The notes under the pieces: generated by a model
The model's database searches: none
What the model was told of the DNA's origin: nothing
Seen by the model: the letters and a program-made list of their open reading frames with translations, nothing else
Made by a program: the position numbers and the translations under genes
Assembly: GCA_016716135.1 (NCBI GenBank)
Contig: JADJWX010000012.1
Location: 184,956-248,955 of the forward strand
Direction: 5' to 3'
Length of the DNA stretch: 64,000 bases
Source of the DNA: Lewinellaceae bacterium
Lineage (GTDB): Bacteria > Bacteroidota > Bacteroidia > Chitinophagales > Saprospiraceae
Shown here: in pieces, positions 53,830 through 63,047 of the stretch
Numbering within the stretch: position 1 is the first letter of the stretch
Layout of the letters: every line of letters starts with the position of its first letter

Positions 53830-54141
53830 TTATCCGGCGATGGCTTTGATTTCAATCTTGGTGAACGACTGCCGGTGGCCGTTTTTCTTACGGTAGCCTT
53901 TGCGGCGTTTTTTGTGAAAAACGATCAGTTTGTCGCCGCGAACGTGGCTGAGCACGTTGGCCTGGACGCTGGCGCCTTTTACGTTGGGGGCGCCGATGGT
54001 TACGTTGCCGTCACGATCGATGAGGTGTACGGTGTCGAAGGTGAGCGAATCTCCTTCGTTGGCTGCCAGCCGGTGGACGAAGATCTGCTGACCTTCCTCA
54101 ACTTTGAATTGTTGACCGGCAATGGAAACGATTGCGAACAT
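53830..54141 (-). CDS. rplU: Ribosomal protein bL21
   Basis: The start at 54141 (MFAIVSIAGQQFKVEEGQQIFV) gives 103 residues, the normal length for bL21, a 50S protein near the exit tunnel. GPx-like core GASVQANVLSHVRGDKLIVFHKKRRKGYRKKNGHRQ is intact. The frame extends upstream to 54225 but that part is in the promoter region. It has no HhH extension, unlike the next gene rpmA. Confidence 0.95.
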   Translation of the reverse strand: MFAIVSIAGQQFKVEEGQQIFVHRLAANEGDSLTFDTVHLIDRDGNVTIGAPNVKGASVQANVLSHVRGDKLIVFHKKRRKGYRKKNGHRQSFTKIEIKAIAG

Positions 54142-54194
54142 GTTAAGGATCAAATTTTTAAATGAAAATAAGCTGCGCCTTTTAAAAAGGCGGG

Positions 54195-54226
54195 CAAAGG
54201 TACAACGCTCCGACAAAAAATACAAA
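54195..54226 (-). promoter_or_regulatory. Bacteroidota promoter for rplU-rpmA
   Basis: Minus strand: TTTG (54223-54226), 20-nt spacer, TACCTTTG (54195-54202). Transcription would start near 54188, giving a leader of about 47 nt; this excludes upstream starts. Confidence 0.6.
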
Positions 54227-54231
54227 GCTGT

Positions 54232-55185
54232 TTAACGATAACTGCTTAATAAACCAAGCACTTCTGCATCGTCGCGCAGTGCAGGCGCCCAACGGAAAAT
54301 CTCGGCATGCCGGCTCACATCGGCGGCCAGAGCCTTGAGCAAGGTATCGAAAGCTGCGTGGCGTTTCCCGGTCAGGAACAGGCAGGCTGCATTGCAGTAC
54401 AGCAGTTCTACGCTGCCGGTATTTTCCAGCGCTTGTTCGAGCACCTCGGCAGCGGCTTCCAGATCCTCGGCAAACAGTAAAAATTCTGCCAAGCGAAGCC
54501 AGTTCAGCGACTCATCCGGAGCCAGTTCGACGGCTTTCCACAGATGCAATTTTACACTGCGTGGTTTTCCCAAAAAACCATAAACTACAGCCAGCAGACT
54601 GTGAAATTCTTCGCGCCGGTCGTTGATCCGGATAGCTTCACGCAACCACCAGGCGGCACGGGAGTAGTTTTTTTCGGCGGCATGGCAGGCGCCGAGTTGA
54701 AAAAAAGCGTCTGCTTGCTCCGGGTCCAGTTGTAAGGCTTGCCGGCAGCAATTTTTTGCCTGACGGATGTTGCCCAGCAGGCGGTAGCACTCGGCCATAC
54801 GGACCAATACCTCGCTGTCGGCCCCGGCATGGGCGTGCATTTCCGTGTAGCACTGCAAGGCCCGCTGGTGCAGTCCGCGCTCGCTGGCCAGTTCGGCGCA
54901 AGCCCGGTAGGCTTCCTGAAAAAAAGGTTGGGTGATGTAGGCGTACTCAAACGCTTCGAGTGCTTCCTCCGGGTCGTTGAGCTGCGCACATGCCCAGCCC
55001 AGGTTGTACCAGGCAAAACTGCAGTAGGGGTGCTCGTCCAGTAAATCAGTGTACAGGGCCCGGCTGTCGGCATGATTGCCGGTGAGTTCCGTGCAAATCA
55101 ATAGTTGCCGGAATAGGTCCGGGTTGTTCGGCTCACGAAAAGCGCGTTCGCGCAGGAGGGCGAATTGGATCAGATAGTCATTCAT
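54232..55185 (-). CDS. Tetratricopeptide repeat protein
   Basis: A 317-residue soluble helical protein made of about eight TPR units (for example WYNLGWACAQLNDPEEALEAFE, FFQLGACHAAEKNYSRAAWWL). No signal peptide or enzyme motif. TPR proteins mediate protein-protein contacts; the partner is unknown. Its stop lies 7 bases from the rplU promoter (same strand). Confidence 0.85.
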   Translation of the reverse strand: MNDYLIQFALLRERAFREPNNPDLFRQLLICTELTGNHADSRALYTDLLDEHPYCSFAWYNLGWACAQLNDPEEALEAFEYAYITQPFFQEAYRACAELASERGLHQRALQCYTEMHAHAGADSEVLVRMAECYRLLGNIRQAKNCCRQALQLDPEQADAFFQLGACHAAEKNYSRAAWWLREAIRINDRREEFHSLLAVVYGFLGKPRSVKLHLWKAVELAPDESLNWLRLAEFLLFAEDLEAAAEVLEQALENTGSVELLYCNAACLFLTGKRHAAFDTLLKALAADVSRHAEIFRWAPALRDDAEVLGLLSSYR

Positions 55186-55270
55186 ACCGAAGGCAGGATT
55201 AAAGCGGCTTCAAAGATACGGGGCTTGTGGAGAAAAGGAAGGGTTTGGGCATAATCGTCCTTTACTGGAA

Positions 55271-56290
55271 CTAAAATGCCAACACCCGCGGCGAAAAACC
55301 ATCCTTGGCAGCATCCAAAAACTGTTCGGCGGTTTCCTGAATAGTTTGATCTATAGGCCGGTAGGAAAAGCCTGGCATCGTAAGCGATTTGCTGTTGGCG
55401 TACTGAAAACTGGAAATGCTGGCCCGGGCGCTTTCTTTGGTGACGATTGGCTCTACGCCCAGCAGTTTTTCCTTTAACCACTCGACCCGCCAGGCGACCT
55501 CTGCCAGCAGCGGCGTTACTTTGATAAATGGCCGTTTGGCGCCCATGGCATCGGCTACCTTGAAAAATAATTCGCGGAAGCCAATATTTTCGGCATTCAG
55601 AATGAATCGTTCCCCGTTGATTTTTTGCTCCATGGCCAACAACATAAACTGGGCAACATCCCGAACATCGACAATGCCGGTGTGCCCGACCGACCAAAAT
55701 TTTAACCCCTGAGCAACCTGTTTGAACACCCGGCCCGTACCCACATCCCAAAAACCGCCGCCGAAAATAACCGACGGGTTCACGATGGCCACGGGCAGGC
55801 CCTCGGCATGTGCACGCCACGCTTCCTGCTCCGACAGGTACTTGCTGATGGCGTACTGGCTGTTGCCGCTGCTTTGGATCCATTTCGAGTTTTCATCCAG
55901 ATTCGGGCGCTCCTTCGAGCGGCCAAAAGCGGCAATGCTGCTGACGTGTATGAAGTGCTGTACCCCGAAATCGAGCGCCAGGTTGACCATGTTGGCCGTG
56001 CCGTCCACATTGATCTGCCGCATGCGGCGCACATCTTTTGGGTGAAAAGACACCATGGCTGCGCAGTGGAATACCTGCGTGATGCCCGCAAAAGCGGCTT
56101 CCAGACCAACCACGTCGGTTACGTCGGCCTCCACCCATTCTACTTTGCCGGCCACATCGCGGACCAAATCCATGGGGCTTTCTGCCCGGCGAATAGCCCG
56201 AACGTTATAGCCTTTTTGAACCAGTAATCTTACGAGATACGATCCGACAAAACCGGTGGCTCCGGTAACCAGAATTTTTGTTTGCTGCAT
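55271..56290 (-). CDS. NAD(P)-dependent epimerase/dehydratase family protein
   Basis: A 339-residue extended SDR protein. The Rossmann motif is ILVTGATGFVGSYLVRLL (GxxGxxG), and the active site has the YAISK motif (YxxxK) with a Ser in HVSSIAAFG. Most similar in feel to dihydroflavonol reductase/NAD-epimerase subfamilies; the substrate is unknown. It overlaps the upstream cytochrome c gene in TAATG, so the two are translated together. Confidence 0.85.
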   Translation of the reverse strand: MQQTKILVTGATGFVGSYLVRLLVQKGYNVRAIRRAESPMDLVRDVAGKVEWVEADVTDVVGLEAAFAGITQVFHCAAMVSFHPKDVRRMRQINVDGTANMVNLALDFGVQHFIHVSSIAAFGRSKERPNLDENSKWIQSSGNSQYAISKYLSEQEAWRAHAEGLPVAIVNPSVIFGGGFWDVGTGRVFKQVAQGLKFWSVGHTGIVDVRDVAQFMLLAMEQKINGERFILNAENIGFRELFFKVADAMGAKRPFIKVTPLLAEVAWRVEWLKEKLLGVEPIVTKESARASISSFQYANSKSLTMPGFSYRPIDQTIQETAEQFLDAAKDGFSPRVLAF

Positions 56291-56721
56291 TATTTTTTCA
56301 GTGAAAGCGTGAATTCCGCTACGGCGCGTATTTCTTCAGGCGAAAGTATCTCCTCAAAAGCGGTCATCATATTTTTCCCTTTGGAAATTTGCGTGACACG
56401 TTCCTCTAGTGTCAGTGCAGACTTGGTCAGATCTCCTGCGCCGTTCAGGCCAAGCTTGCCGTCGGCGCCATGACAGGTAACACAGTATAGGCGGAACACG
56501 GCTGCGCCGTCGATAGCAGTGGCCGTTTGGGTGGTTGCCTTCGGTTTTTCAGTAGTCTTCGCTACAGATCGGGAGTTGCTTTCCGAGCCGCATGCAACGT
56601 AAAGACTTGCCACCAAAAGCGAAGGAAAAACCACCCGAAAAAGCGCCGAAGGCTTTACGGCGGCTGAATGCGTCATTGGATTCAAGCAGGACATGGTGCA
56701 AAGGGAGTGAATTTTGGACAA
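56290..56721 (-). CDS. Monohaem cytochrome c lipoprotein
   Basis: A 143-residue exported protein with one haem c site, CVTCH, near residue 80 (FRLYCVTCHGADGKLG). The N-terminus contains a hydrophobic segment (FRVVFPSLLVASLYVAC) and lipobox-like LYVAC. A Thr-rich linker precedes the haem domain. The axial Met is probably in KNMMTAF. Several ATGs are possible (56721, 56694, 56673); the signal is kept in each. Electron carrier of unknown partner; the downstream SDR gene is coupled. Confidence 0.85.
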   Translation of the reverse strand: MSKIHSLCTMSCLNPMTHSAAVKPSALFRVVFPSLLVASLYVACGSESNSRSVAKTTEKPKATTQTATAIDGAAVFRLYCVTCHGADGKLGLNGAGDLTKSALTLEERVTQISKGKNMMTAFEEILSPEEIRAVAEFTLSLKK

Positions 56722-57142
56722 ACGGCCGATAGCCTATTTTGACGAATTGCGTTGCGCAACGGATTGCCGGTACAATATTTGAGTAAAAAAAAACTTTTTA
56801 AGCATTGTATATTTGACGCTACCGAACTTTTTCGATTCAACCTGACATATAAACCGTTGTTATACGGGTAAAAAATAGTGTTTGTTCATAGTGTTTGTTT
56901 TTTGTTTTGCCCCTGTTAAGTAGAAATATTTGACAGGGCTTTTTGTTTTTACCTGGCAAGGCAATCTCAAAAATTTAAAAAAATATTGATGGAATTAGAA
57001 AATTTTTGGCTTTTGGCACGCGTTTGGTTGTACATATTGTAGCTTCATACAATAGAAACGGTTTAGTGAAAAAGCCCGGGGCAAATGTGCCGCCGGGCTT
57101 CTTCTATTTCTAAAGGAACCGACAAATAATTGGTACAGGTAA
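56722..57142. other. 421-base non-coding region with possible RNA signals
   Basis: No protein gene is supported. A perfect -7 box TATATTTG is at 56808-56815 (plus strand); a terminator-like hairpin with T-rich tail (CCCTGT/ACAGGG, then TTTTTGTTTTT) ends at about 56950. A second hairpin TATTGTA...TACAATA lies at 57035-57054, and a GC-rich terminator at 57073-57099 ends the downstream minus gene. A small RNA here is possible but weak. Confidence 0.35.
57073..57099 (-). terminator. Terminator of the LamG gene
   Basis: Stem AGCCCGG / CCGGGCT (57073-57079, 57093-57099). On the minus strand a short T-run (CTTTTTC) follows. It lies 43 bases past the stop. Confidence 0.65.
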
Positions 57143-58363
57143 CTACCGCAACAGTGTCAAACTTCCGGCTTTCACCCGCTCCACCCCGTCGCAACGGTAA
57201 CGCAGGCGGTAGAGGAACACCCCTGCATTCAACGGGTCGCCATGGGCAGTGCCGTCCCAGGTGTCAAACACCGTCGGGGCGTTGAATACGCGCCCGCCCC
57301 AGCGGTCAAATACTTCAAAGGAAATAAACTCATCGACCGAGTAGGGGTTGCTGATGCCAAAAACGTCGTTTCGCCCCGGGGAGGCACTGGGTGTAAAGGC
57401 GTTGGGGATAAAAATCTTGTTACAGTCCAGCGTATCCGGGTCGATCACTTTGATCAAAATGGTATCGGAAGCTGTACAGCCAGGATAGGAGAATTCCAGT
57501 TTGTAGGTCGTAGTGACCGTTGGGGTGATTATTGGCTCGGCGATCATATCGTCCGATACTCCTGCACCAGGGCTCCACAAAAACTCGTCGGTGCAAGTTG
57601 GCGTCGTTTGAATTTGGAGCGAATTTCCGAGGTAAACGATCGTATCACCGGTAAGAATTTGATCAGCCTTCAGGTTGAGCGCATCGATATCGGCCTGGTT
57701 GAGTGCCTTGCTGTAAATGCGCAGTTCGTCAATATCGCCCCAATAACTGCGGTCGAGCGAGCAAATCGGTTCTCCGACTTTGAAAACGGCATTCGACGTC
57801 AGATCGATCCGGGCTTTGGAGGTTTGGCTGTCAGCCAGTTTGCCGTTTACATAAATGGAAAAAACGGTATTGCTGCGCGTCAGCGTGATATACTGCCAGC
57901 AGGAGCGCGGGCTCAGGTTGGCGGTCACATTCACCAGCAGGGTGTCGTTCTGGCTGAGTGCGGCGGATATTTTTTTACTTTTTGGGTTGAATCGCACCCA
58001 GAATGCCCGGTTGGTGTTGCAGTTTTCCTGCTTGGACATGAGCACCTGCGAGCCGCCGTAATTGGCGGGTACGGGGGCTGGCCGGAAGTAAAAACTGACC
58101 GAGAAGTCGCTCGTCGTGAAAACATCGCTCAACGGGCCGACAAAAAAGATGGCATCGGCATCGCCGTCGAAGGTTATCGCCGAATCCCGAACACCGCAAA
58201 CACAGGCGGCATCGTCGATCAACGCGCCGCTGGAGCCGTTGCCGCTTTCATCGGTGCCTTTGCATTCGGTGAAGGGAAAATAGGCCACCAGTTTTTCATT
58301 GATATTTTGCGCGGAGATGGCCGTGGCAAGGCCCAGGAGCATAAAAAGCGAAAAAAAACGCAT
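57143..58363 (-). CDS. LamG-domain surface protein with T9SS type B tail
   Basis: A 406-residue secreted protein: signal peptide ending TAISAQ (residue 19), a LamG/concanavalin-like sandwich (about 20-235; SVSFYFRPAP ... WQYITLTRSNTVFSIYVNGKLADS ... GDIDELRIYSKALNQADI), a PKD-like stretch (about 240-310), and a type B C-terminal domain (FIPNAFTPSASPGRNDVF ... FEVFDRWGGRVF ... AGVFLYRLRYRC). LamG domains bind glycans or proteins. It is a stand-alone T9SS cargo with no PorP/SprF gene adjacent. Confidence 0.88.
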   Translation of the reverse strand: MRFFSLFMLLGLATAISAQNINEKLVAYFPFTECKGTDESGNGSSGALIDDAACVCGVRDSAITFDGDADAIFFVGPLSDVFTTSDFSVSFYFRPAPVPANYGGSQVLMSKQENCNTNRAFWVRFNPKSKKISAALSQNDTLLVNVTANLSPRSCWQYITLTRSNTVFSIYVNGKLADSQTSKARIDLTSNAVFKVGEPICSLDRSYWGDIDELRIYSKALNQADIDALNLKADQILTGDTIVYLGNSLQIQTTPTCTDEFLWSPGAGVSDDMIAEPIITPTVTTTYKLEFSYPGCTASDTILIKVIDPDTLDCNKIFIPNAFTPSASPGRNDVFGISNPYSVDEFISFEVFDRWGGRVFNAPTVFDTWDGTAHGDPLNAGVFLYRLRYRCDGVERVKAGSLTLLR

Positions 58364-58453
58364 TCGTTTTTCAATTTTTGTTGGACAACTAAACGCCGGC
58401 AGGGCCGGTAAAGTATGCCGGATTCTGGCACGCAGCGTGATTATTTCCGGGTA

Positions 58454-59368
58454 TTACATTTTAAAATGGACCAAATCGGCAAATTGTTGTATCCGCCCAT
58501 GGATCATTTCCGGGGTTAATTCTTGTAGGCGTTCCACGCTGAATTTTTCCACACAAAACGACGCCATGGTGGAGCCGTAAATCACCGCCCGCCGCATGTT
58601 GGCCATCGAAAGATCGCCCGACTTGGCCAGCCAGCCCATAAATCCGCCTGCAAACGTATCGCCGGCGCCTGTGGGGTCGGTCACTTCAGCCAGGGGCAGG
58701 GCCGGGGCGTAAAACAGTTCGTCGTTGTGAAACAACAATGCGCCGTGTTCGCCTTTTTTAATGACCAGAAATTTCGGCCCCATCTGGTGGATCAACCGGG
58801 CTGCTTTTACCAGCGAGTGCTCGCCGGATAGTTGCCGGGCTTCCTCGTCGTTAATGGTCAGCACATCCACTTTTTTCAACACCTTCAACAGGTCCGACAT
58901 GGCCGTGTCCATCCAGAAATTCATGGTGTCCATGGCTACCAGTTTTGGCCGTGATTTGAGTTGCTCCAGCACCCGCAGTTGTACCTGTGGGGTAAGGTTG
59001 CCCAGCATCAGGTATTCGGCATTCCGGTACGATTCCGGCAATACCGGGTCAAAATCGGCCAGCACGTTCAATTGTGTGTCCAGGGTATCGCGCGTATTCA
59101 GGTCGCGGTAGTACTTCCCGGCCCAGAAAAACGATTTCTCATCCGGGCGTACTTGCAGCCCCTCGAGGTCAACGCCGCGCCCTTCCAGGTGGCGGAGCAT
59201 GTCCTCCGGAAAATCGCCGCCGATCACGGAAACAACCTGCACCGGTTTTACAAAATAGGAGGCCGCCAACGAAATGTACGTACATGCCCCGCCGATCACT
59301 TTTTCTGCCCGGCCAAAAGGCGTTTCGATATCGTCGAAAGCAACGGTGCCTACCGCAACTAAACTCAT
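58454..59368 (-). CDS. PfkB-family sugar/nucleoside kinase
   Basis: A 304-residue ribokinase-type enzyme. The C-terminal signature DPTGAGDTFAGGF holds the catalytic Asp and anion hole, and the N-terminal KVIGGACTYISLAASYF carries the glycine pair of the sugar-binding site. The substrate is not clear. PsuG (pseudouridine-5'-phosphate glycosidase) lies nearby on the other strand beyond tRNA-Asn, so a pseudouridine kinase role is possible but weak. Confidence 0.85.
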   Translation of the reverse strand: MSLVAVGTVAFDDIETPFGRAEKVIGGACTYISLAASYFVKPVQVVSVIGGDFPEDMLRHLEGRGVDLEGLQVRPDEKSFFWAGKYYRDLNTRDTLDTQLNVLADFDPVLPESYRNAEYLMLGNLTPQVQLRVLEQLKSRPKLVAMDTMNFWMDTAMSDLLKVLKKVDVLTINDEEARQLSGEHSLVKAARLIHQMGPKFLVIKKGEHGALLFHNDELFYAPALPLAEVTDPTGAGDTFAGGFMGWLAKSGDLSMANMRRAVIYGSTMASFCVEKFSVERLQELTPEMIHGRIQQFADLVHFKM

Positions 59369-59581
59369 AGGTGTGATTTTTTTGGTAAAAAAACAGGCTT
59401 ACTGCCCGATCAAAAGTTCATTTATTGGACGATGTCCGAAAATATCCCGGGTGTCCTGTCCATCAAAAAAGCGCGCAAAGATGCGGCTTTCCCGCCGAAA
59501 GCAAAAGCCGGAATTCCACGACAATCCCGAAACCCAATACTTGAAATGAAAAAAGGCCACCGCGGTTGCAGTGGCCTTCAG

Positions 59582-59655
59582 CGCCTCATCAAGGACTTGA
59601 ACCTTGGACCTACGGATTAACAGTCCGCCGCTCTAACCAACTGAGCTAATGAGGC
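59582..59655 (-). tRNA. tRNA-Asn (anticodon GTT)
   Basis: On the minus strand a 74-base cloverleaf: acceptor GCCTCAT pairs with ATGAGGC, D arm GCTC/GAGC, anticodon arm GCGGA-CTGTTAA-TCCGT, T arm CAAGG-TTCAAGT-CCTTG. The anticodon GTT decodes Asn. CCA is not encoded. Confidence 0.97.
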
Positions 59656-59765
59656 TTTTTTCAAAAGCGGGGCAAAGGTAAATCGAGTTTCACGCAAAAA
59701 CAACAGGAATTTAAAAAAATCCTTCGACATTGGATTTTTGTAAATCCGCCGTCAAAAATCAAGCT

Positions 59766-60731
59766 ATGGCAACAGAACCGTTTAACGAATTGCTCACCCC
59801 AAGTCCGGAAGTACAGGCTGCCCTGCACGACGGCAAACCTGTCGTTGCGCTCGAAAGCACCATCATCGCCCACGGCATGCCCTACCCTAAAAATGTGGAA
59901 ACTGCCCTGCGCGTGGAGCAGGTGGTGCGGGCACACGGTGCGGTACCTGCTACTTGCGCGATCGTGCAAGGCCAGCTGAAAGCCGGACTCAGCACCGCTG
60001 AAATTGAATATCTGGGCCAATCCGGTACCGCCATTCCCAAAGCGAGCCGGCGCGACATGGCCTATCTGCTCAGCCAAAAACGCGATGGCGCTACCACCGT
60101 GGCTTCCACGATGATCATCGCGCATTTGTGCGGCATTTCCGTATTCGCCACCGGCGGTATCGGCGGGGTGCACCGGGGGGCCGGACAAAGTTTTGATATT
60201 TCCGCCGACCTGCAGGAACTCGCGCAAACACCGGTGGCTGTGGTGTGCGCCGGGGTGAAAAGCATCCTCGACATCGGGCTCACGCTGGAATACCTCGAAA
60301 CCTTCGGCGTGCCGGTGCTGGGCTACCAAACTGCGGAATTTCCGGCCTTTTACTCCCGAAAAAGCGGCTTCCAGGTCGACTATCGGATGGACAGCCCCGA
60401 GGCCATCGCCCAATTGCTGAAAGCCCAATGGGCCCTCGGTTTCAAAGCCGGCGCCGTAGTGGCCAACCCTGTACCGGCCGAACACGAACTGGAATTTTCA
60501 AAAATGGAACAGGCTATCGAAAAAGCGCTCCGGGCCGCCGAAGAAAAACAGGTGAAAGGCAAGGCCATTACGCCGTTTTTGCTTGCGGAAATTGAGCGGC
60601 TGACGGTCGGGGAGAGCCTGGCAGCGAATATTGAGCTGGTGTGTAATAATGCGGAGTTGGCGGCGGAGGTTGCGGGGCGGATGGGGGCAGATTCCTCCAA
60701 TATGCTCATTTCAGCCGATGTTGCCGAATAA
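59766..60731 (+). CDS. psuG: Pseudouridine-5'-phosphate glycosidase
   Basis: Splits pseudouridine 5'-phosphate to uracil and ribose 5-phosphate in RNA turnover. The start at 59766 (MATEPFNELL) gives 321 residues. Motifs ALESTIIAHGMPYPKN, ASRRDMAYLLSQK, TVASTMIIAHLCGI, FATGGIGGVHRG, VVCAGVKSILDI and TAEFPAFYSRKSG are conserved. Its 3' end overlaps the convergent M23 peptidase gene by 26 bases. The upstream frame from 59730 lacks support. Confidence 0.95.
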   Translation: MATEPFNELLTPSPEVQAALHDGKPVVALESTIIAHGMPYPKNVETALRVEQVVRAHGAVPATCAIVQGQLKAGLSTAEIEYLGQSGTAIPKASRRDMAYLLSQKRDGATTVASTMIIAHLCGISVFATGGIGGVHRGAGQSFDISADLQELAQTPVAVVCAGVKSILDIGLTLEYLETFGVPVLGYQTAEFPAFYSRKSGFQVDYRMDSPEAIAQLLKAQWALGFKAGAVVANPVPAEHELEFSKMEQAIEKALRAAEEKQVKGKAITPFLLAEIERLTVGESLAANIELVCNNAELAAEVAGRMGADSSNMLISADVAE

Positions 60732-61323
60732 ACCAAGTCGGGTCCAGATACCCACTGGTGTCCTTTGAATATCCACCACCTAGCGGTAAATCCGGTGTGT
60801 GGCGCAACTCCAAATGCAGGTGGGCATAATACATGCCGCCATTGTTGCCGATTGTACCGACCTGTACTCCCCGTTTTACCCAATCGCCTTTTTTGACAGT
60901 CATTTTTTCACAATGGGCGTAAAGGGATTCCACATAGCGCCATTTGGTTCCTGTTGTTTTATGGACTATCCGGATCACATTTCCCCAGCCACCACCATAA
61001 TTAGTGGCCTCTGCCACATAACCGTTTGCTATCGTATACACCGGGTCGCCCAGGTCGGAGTTTCCCCCTTTAACGCTATTCCAGTCGTCACCTAAATGCG
61101 TGTTTTTCCCAAATTCTTGCGCATTGTAATATCCCTTTGCATTGGGTTTGCCAACGGGAAAGTCGAAGCCATTGGCAGTGTATTCCGGCTTTTTTGCAAA
61201 TAACAGGTCATAATGTGGTGTTTCATCGGAAAGCGCTGAATGCCAATTTTTAGAATTGGTATATCCCAACAACATCAACAGCAAAACACAACAAACTGCT
61301 GCAAAACGGAATCGCATAGGCAA
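60706..61323 (-). CDS. M23 (LytM) family metallopeptidase, exported
   Basis: A 205-residue protein with a signal peptide (VCCVLLLMLLGYTNS) and an M23 domain. Zinc-binding HLGDD (HxxxD) and HLHLE (HxH) motifs are both intact, so it should be an active peptidoglycan endopeptidase (or a related M23 enzyme). No LysM or coiled-coil domain. It lies one base after porX on the same strand, so co-transcription with porX is likely. Confidence 0.9.
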   Translation of the reverse strand: MPMRFRFAAVCCVLLLMLLGYTNSKNWHSALSDETPHYDLLFAKKPEYTANGFDFPVGKPNAKGYYNAQEFGKNTHLGDDWNSVKGGNSDLGDPVYTIANGYVAEATNYGGGWGNVIRIVHKTTGTKWRYVESLYAHCEKMTVKKGDWVKRGVQVGTIGNNGGMYYAHLHLELRHTPDLPLGGGYSKDTSGYLDPTWFIRQHRLK

Positions 61324-61324
61324 A

Positions 61325-62884
61325 CTATTTACTCCGCAGCCGCACCACCGGGCAAATCATCTCCTCCAAACTGATCCCGCCGTGCTGGAAGGTGTTTTTA
61401 TAATAATTGTGGTAGTGGTTGTAGTTGTTGGGGTAGAGGAAAAAGTAGTCCTCCTTGGCAAAAATAAAGGTCGAACTCACGTTCGGCCGGGGCAGGCCGG
61501 CTTCGCGGGGTTCGCGCACTTCCAGCACGTCGCGTTTTTCATACTGGAGGTTGCGGCCCACTTTGTAGCGCAGGTTGGTGGTGGTTTCGCGGTCGCCGAC
61601 AACGCGGGAGGGCGACTGCACGCGGATGGTGCCGTGGTCGGTAGTGACGAATAACTGTACCTCGCGGCCTTCGAGGCGCTGCAGGGCCGTCCACAACGGG
61701 CTGTGCAAAAACCAGGAGCGCGTGAGCGAGCGGTAGGCACGCTCGTCGCCGGCCAGTTCTTTCAGCACTTCCATCTCGGTGCGGGCATGCGAAAGCATGT
61801 CGATGAAGTTGTACACGATCACCGTGAGGTCGTTGTTGAGGTAGTTGAGGATGTTGTCGTTGAGGTCTTTACCGTGGTTGACGTTGGTGATCTTGGTGTA
61901 ATCCCACTTGATCTCCTTGTGGAGCACGCGGTCGATCTGCTTGCCCAGGAAAAAGTCTTCAAACTGGTTTTTGCCGCCTTCATCGTTGTCGTTTTTCCAC
62001 TTGCCGGGAAACGCCGATTCGATCTCGGAGGGCATCATGCCGGCAAAAATGGCGTTGCGGCTGTACTGCGTTGCCGTAGGCAGAATGCTGAAAAAATAGT
62101 CCTCCTGCTCGGTGCGGAACAGCTCGTTCATAAACGGTTCGATCACCTTCCACTGGTCAAAACGCAGGTTGTCGAGCAGGATCATGATGGTCGGAACGCC
62201 TTTGCCAACGTGCGGGAATATTTTTTTGCGCATCAGCGAATGCGACATGATCGGGCCGACTTCCTTCTTTTTATCGACCCAGCTGAAGTAGTTTTTCACC
62301 ACAAATTTGCTGAATTCGGTATTTGCCTGCTGCTTTTGCTGGGCCAGAATGTCGCCCACCTCAGCCTGGTTGGCATCGAGGCGGAGTTCCCAGTTGACGA
62401 TACGGCGGTAGGCATCCACCCATTCCTCGTGGTTGAGCCCGCCGGTGATCTGCATGAACATCTCGCGATAGTCCTGCTGGTAGTCCATGGCCGTTTTTTC
62501 CCGGACAAGGCGTTTGTTGTCGATAATTTTTTTGAGCGTCAGGAGGATCTGGTTGGGGTTGACGGGCTTGATCAGGTAGTCGGAAATTTGCGAACCGATC
62601 GCCTCTTCCATCACGTGCTCGGCTTCGTTTTTGGTGATCATCACCACCGGCACGTGGCTGTTTATTTCCTTAATCTTGGGCAATGTTTCCAGGCCGGTGA
62701 GGCCGGGCATGGTTTCGTCGAGGAAAACAACGTCGACCTCATTGCCTTGTTCGAGGAAGGCCTCAATGGCGTCGTGGCCGTTGGTGGCGGTGATTACTTC
62801 GTAACCCTTCGACTCCAAAAACATGAGGTGGGGCTTGAGCATGTCGATTTCATCGTCGGCCCAGAGGATTTTGATTTTACTCAT
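61325..62884 (-). CDS. porX: PorX: response regulator with PglZ domain, T9SS control
   Basis: A 519-residue two-domain protein. Residues 1-120 are a receiver domain with acidic pocket D10-D11, phospho-acceptor D56 (VVFLDETMPG) and Lys in the YLIKPVNPNQ loop. Residues about 190-519 form a PglZ/alkaline-phosphatase-like domain (TIMILLDNLRFDQWK, FVTTDHGT). In Porphyromonas, PorX acts with PorY and the sigma factor SigP to control T9SS genes. The match in architecture and in the PYPNNYNHYHNYYK-type end is strong. The histidine kinase partner is not in this window. Confidence 0.93.
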   Translation of the reverse strand: MSKIKILWADDEIDMLKPHLMFLESKGYEVITATNGHDAIEAFLEQGNEVDVVFLDETMPGLTGLETLPKIKEINSHVPVVMITKNEAEHVMEEAIGSQISDYLIKPVNPNQILLTLKKIIDNKRLVREKTAMDYQQDYREMFMQITGGLNHEEWVDAYRRIVNWELRLDANQAEVGDILAQQKQQANTEFSKFVVKNYFSWVDKKKEVGPIMSHSLMRKKIFPHVGKGVPTIMILLDNLRFDQWKVIEPFMNELFRTEQEDYFFSILPTATQYSRNAIFAGMMPSEIESAFPGKWKNDNDEGGKNQFEDFFLGKQIDRVLHKEIKWDYTKITNVNHGKDLNDNILNYLNNDLTVIVYNFIDMLSHARTEMEVLKELAGDERAYRSLTRSWFLHSPLWTALQRLEGREVQLFVTTDHGTIRVQSPSRVVGDRETTTNLRYKVGRNLQYEKRDVLEVREPREAGLPRPNVSSTFIFAKEDYFFLYPNNYNHYHNYYKNTFQHGGISLEEMICPVVRLRSK

Positions 62885-63047
62885 AAAGTTTTTGCTTGCG
62901 CAAGTTTATATAAAAAATTGAGGGACTATTATTTTCCGGAATCAGTCGATAACCTGTAGCGAACCGCCAATAACCGGCACGCGAAGGTAGCAGTTCCATT
63001 CCCTTTACTGAAAACACCGGACCAAATTCGCACCTTTGCCGTCAGAA

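Noticed and set aside
58454..60731. psuK-psuG operon call for the PfkB gene and psuG
   Set aside because: The genes are divergent with tRNA-Asn between them and PfkB has no pseudouridine-specific motif I can recognise, so only a weak link is stated.
61703..62959. 418-residue plus-strand ORF opposite porX
   Set aside because: Shadow of porX in a GC-rich frame; has no domain.
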